From Clostridium sp. UBA6758 (GTDB lineage Bacteria; Bacillota; Clostridia; Clostridiales; Clostridiaceae): DNA of 7,155 nt. The notes beneath the pieces were generated by a model. The model did not search any database. It worked only from the letters and a program-made list of their open reading frames with translations, and was not told where the DNA came from. Shown in pieces: positions 5,486 to 7,155 of the stretch (positions are counted from its first letter, which is position 1; the number at the start of each line of letters is the position of its first letter). The stretch is taken from positions 5,015-12,169 of the forward strand of contig DKGY01000111.1 of assembly GCA_002453475.1 (NCBI GenBank), written 5' to 3'. The position numbers were made by a program, and so were the translations under genes.

Positions 5486-5659
5486 ATGACAAATATGAAA
5501 AGAACACAAAACAATAAAAAACAAGATGGAAATTTTAAGAAGAAAAATATAAATCATGATCCTCAAGTTGAAAGTGCAAAGGCTGTATTTAATGGGCCTA
5601 AAGCTGAATATAATGGTCCTAAAGCAAAGGAACATGATCCAAAGGATTTTATAATTTAA
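5486..5659 (+). CDS. Small basic protein with NGPKA repeats, 57 residues
   Basis: The start at 5486 is preferred over the in-frame ATG at 5453, because AAAGGAG sits 7 bases before it and nothing like a ribosome site precedes the earlier one. The product has a Lys/Asn-rich N-terminal half (residues 5-23), then HDP (24-26), SAKAVF, two copies of NGPKA (36-40 and 43-47), and a closing HDPKD (50-54). There is no membrane segment or signal peptide and it is probably disordered. It lies 39 bp behind the deaminase gene and before a hairpin, so the two likely share a transcript. It reminds me, from memory only, of small clostridial proteins annotated as CPC_1213 family, whose role is unknown. A spore-associated or nucleic-acid-binding role is possible but not shown. 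Confidence 0.8.
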   Translation: MTNMKRTQNNKKQDGNFKKKNINHDPQVESAKAVFNGPKAEYNGPKAKEHDPKDFII

Positions 5660-5669
5660 AGTAAATATT

Positions 5670-5713
5670 AAAGGATATATCATAATGATGAGAGTCACTA
5701 TGATGTATCCTTT
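5670..5713 (+). terminator. Hairpin ending the deaminase operon
   Basis: Arms of 15 bases (5670-5684 and 5699-5713) pair with one G-U; the outer part is AAAGGATA/TATCCTTT and the loop is 14 bases. The T-tract is poor (TTT, then AAAAGTTTT), so termination may be inefficient or depend on other factors. It begins 10 bp past the small gene's stop codon. Confidence 0.65.
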
Positions 5714-5963
5714 AAAAGTTTTACAACAGATAAAGAAAGATTTAAGTTCCTATTAACTATTATATAATGATACTGTATTATAAAAATTTACATTTTACTT
5801 CTAATTTATATGTTATAATATAAAAGTAGTCATATGAAGGATAAAAATTTCACATAGTTTATCAAAATTCAAAAGGATATGAATGATATATGTAGAATAA
5901 AATTAATTGTGACTATATTTTAGTAATAAAATGTACAATTATGTATAATAGGGGGAAAGAAGA
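5714..5963 (+). promoter_or_regulatory. Promoter and long leader of the amidase gene
   Basis: An extended -10, TG-T-TATAAT (5811-5819), is the best promoter. No good -35 lies at normal spacing, which is common for extended -10 promoters. Transcription from about 5826 would give a leader of roughly 138 bases before the GTG start. The leader is AT-rich, and I recognised no riboswitch class. A second TATAAT at 5944-5949 is too near the ribosome site to serve this gene. The ribosome binding site is AGGGGGAAAG (5950-5959). Confidence 0.5.
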
Positions 5964-7155
5964 GTGAAAAGAAGTAAAAGTCGTATTAGAAAGCTACTAT
6001 GTGCAATAACTGCAGTCTTAACAATTACTATGATATCTCCAGTTAGTAGATTGGCTGTAGCAGAAGATGGTGGTATAAGTAATACAGAAAGTCAATTACA
6101 AACCATACTAAGTGAAAATGAAGGGGCTAATGTACAAGTAAAAAATGGATTATCCATTGATGTTGGACAAGTAATTGACCATACTAGCCTTTTAGCAGAG
6201 GAAGAAGCTTCAATTCCTTTCAAGTCAAGTTCTAGAGATGAAAGTATAGTCAAAGTAGACGAAAATGGCAAATTTGTAGGGGTAGCTTCAGGGGAAACCT
6301 TTATAATGCTTGAAAGTGAAGGTGGTTCTTATGTCTATCAAGTAGAAGTAAAAGATCCAGCTAAAGAAGTAGTGTCATCTAGAACTTTAACAGCAACCAA
6401 TGCAAAAGCTATAACAAATAACAGTAATTACAGAGTATTTATTGATGCAGGACATGGTGGAACTGATCCAGGAGCCAGTGGAAATGGGCTAGTAGAAAAA
6501 AATCTAACCTTATCTATAGCTCTTAAGGTTCAAAGAATTCTTCAGGCTCAAGGTATAGAAGTAGTAATGAGTAGAACTACAGATAAGTTCTTAGAGCTTA
6601 AAGAGATTAGCTCTCTTGCTAATAATTCAGGAGCTGATGCCTTTGCATCCATTCATATAAATTCAGTAAAGGATGCACCGACCGCTAATGGAATAGAAAC
6701 TTATTATTATCCTAATAGGATGGATTCAAAGCCACTGGCAGATTCTGTGCAAAAGCAATTACTAAGCAGTACAGGAGCTTATGATAGAAAGGTAAAAACT
6801 GCTGATTTTCATGTGGTTAGAGAAACTAACATGCCATCAATTTTAGCAGAATGTGGTTTTATAACTAATAAAAGTGAAGCAATTAAAATGGGTACTAATA
6901 GTTATCAAGAATTATTAGCCAGTGGTATAGCTAATGGTATAAATAATTATTTAAAAGCTAATATAACTCTTTCTTCAACACCAGGAGAGAGAATGTATGG
7001 AGCTACGAGATTTGAAACTTCCTATCTAGCAGCAAAAAAAGGATGGACAACTTCAGACACAGTAATAATAGCACCAGGAATGAGCTATCCAGATGCCTTG
7101 TGTGCAGGACCACTAGCAGCAAAAAATAATGCGCCAATTTTATTAGCAAGAAATG
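5964..7155 (+). CDS. Secreted N-acetylmuramoyl-L-alanine amidase with Ig-like and cell-wall-binding domains, partial
   Basis: The frame is open for 397 codons to the right edge; the C-terminus is missing. It starts with GTG, 4-8 bases after a GGGGGAAAG ribosome site. A signal peptide (basic start, hydrophobic core at about 11-27) is likely cleaved after AVA at 31-33. Residues about 55-130 resemble a bacterial Ig-like (Big_2) domain, with DESIVKVDENGKFVGVASG as the marker. The catalytic Amidase_3 domain (about 157-331) has its four zinc-site residues: H164 in DAGHGG, E178 in VEKNL, H231 in SIHINS and E296 in AECGF. From 342 a CWB2-type repeat begins (RMYGATRFETSYLAAKKGW, then YPDALCAGPLAA), which anchors clostridial proteins to anionic wall polymers. 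It should cleave the stem peptide from muramic acid in peptidoglycan. It is probably transcribed alone; more CWB2 repeats, usually three, are expected beyond the edge. Confidence 0.95.
   Translation, partial: MKRSKSRIRKLLCAITAVLTITMISPVSRLAVAEDGGISNTESQLQTILSENEGANVQVKNGLSIDVGQVIDHTSLLAEEEASIPFKSSSRDESIVKVDENGKFVGVASGETFIMLESEGGSYVYQVEVKDPAKEVVSSRTLTATNAKAITNNSNYRVFIDAGHGGTDPGASGNGLVEKNLTLSIALKVQRILQAQGIEVVMSRTTDKFLELKEISSLANNSGADAFASIHINSVKDAPTANGIETYYYPNRMDSKPLADSVQKQLLSSTGAYDRKVKTADFHVVRETNMPSILAECGFITNKSEAIKMGTNSYQELLASGIANGINNYLKANITLSSTPGERMYGATRFETSYLAAKKGWTTSDTVIIAPGMSYPDALCAGPLAAKNNAPILLARN

Noticed and set aside
5468..5698. 76-codon minus-strand hydrophobic frame opposite the small NGPKA gene
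   Set aside because: The plus-strand gene has a proper ribosome site and repeat structure. The antisense frame is an AT-driven hydrophobic shadow that also covers the hairpin.
5827..5915. TAGTCA (5827-5832) and TGACTA (5910-5915) as a long-range stem in the amidase leader
   Set aside because: Only six bases pair over an 80-base distance in AT-rich sequence; this is not above chance.
5871..5923. Short leader peptide before the amidase
   Set aside because: The ATG at 5879 is too close to AAAAGG, and the better-spaced ATG at 5883 gives only five codons. There is no terminator structure for attenuation.

Overview
The window looks like chromosomal DNA of a low-GC, anaerobic, Gram-positive bacterium, most likely Clostridium sensu stricto. 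The evidence is strong AT bias, A/T-ending codons, strong AGGAGG-type ribosome binding sites, a compact rubrerythrin, and a secreted amidase carrying a clostridial cell-wall-binding (CWB2-type) repeat. I cannot fix the species without a search.

Layout. Positions 1-2386, minus strand: an export locus read from right to left as response regulator (NarL/LuxR type), ABC ATPase and ABC-2 permease. The permease runs off the left edge. The order matches the regulator-transporter part of bacitracin/linearmycin-type (Lnr/Nat-like) modules, but no sensor kinase gene lies upstream of the regulator in this window. A terminator-like hairpin separates regulator from ATPase. It overlaps a plausible promoter, and a perfect ATGAC-GAAA-GTCAT dyad sits just upstream.

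Positions 2387-2762 hold no protein gene but are the most structured part of the window. Four consecutive hairpins (2425-2564) look like a folded RNA or a relic of a transposon end. Next come a possible minus-strand promoter, a 10+10 bp palindrome, and the GC-capped terminator of the rubrerythrin gene.

Positions 2763-3827, minus strand: rubrerythrin (peroxide/oxygen defence) and an unrecognised 123-residue protein, each followed by its own terminator. Positions 3828-4060 are a divergent AT-rich promoter region.

Positions 4061-5713, plus strand: an amidohydrolase of the 8-oxoguanine deaminase type, then a 57-residue protein with a repeated NGPKA motif, closed by a 15-bp hairpin. Having rubrerythrin and an oxidised-purine deaminase as neighbours suggests an oxidative-damage theme, though they are transcribed divergently.

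Positions 5714-7155, plus strand: a promoter and long leader, then a secreted N-acetylmuramoyl-L-alanine amidase (signal peptide, Ig-like domain, Amidase_3, start of CWB2 repeats) cut by the right edge. I saw no tRNA, rRNA, CRISPR array or intact insertion sequence.
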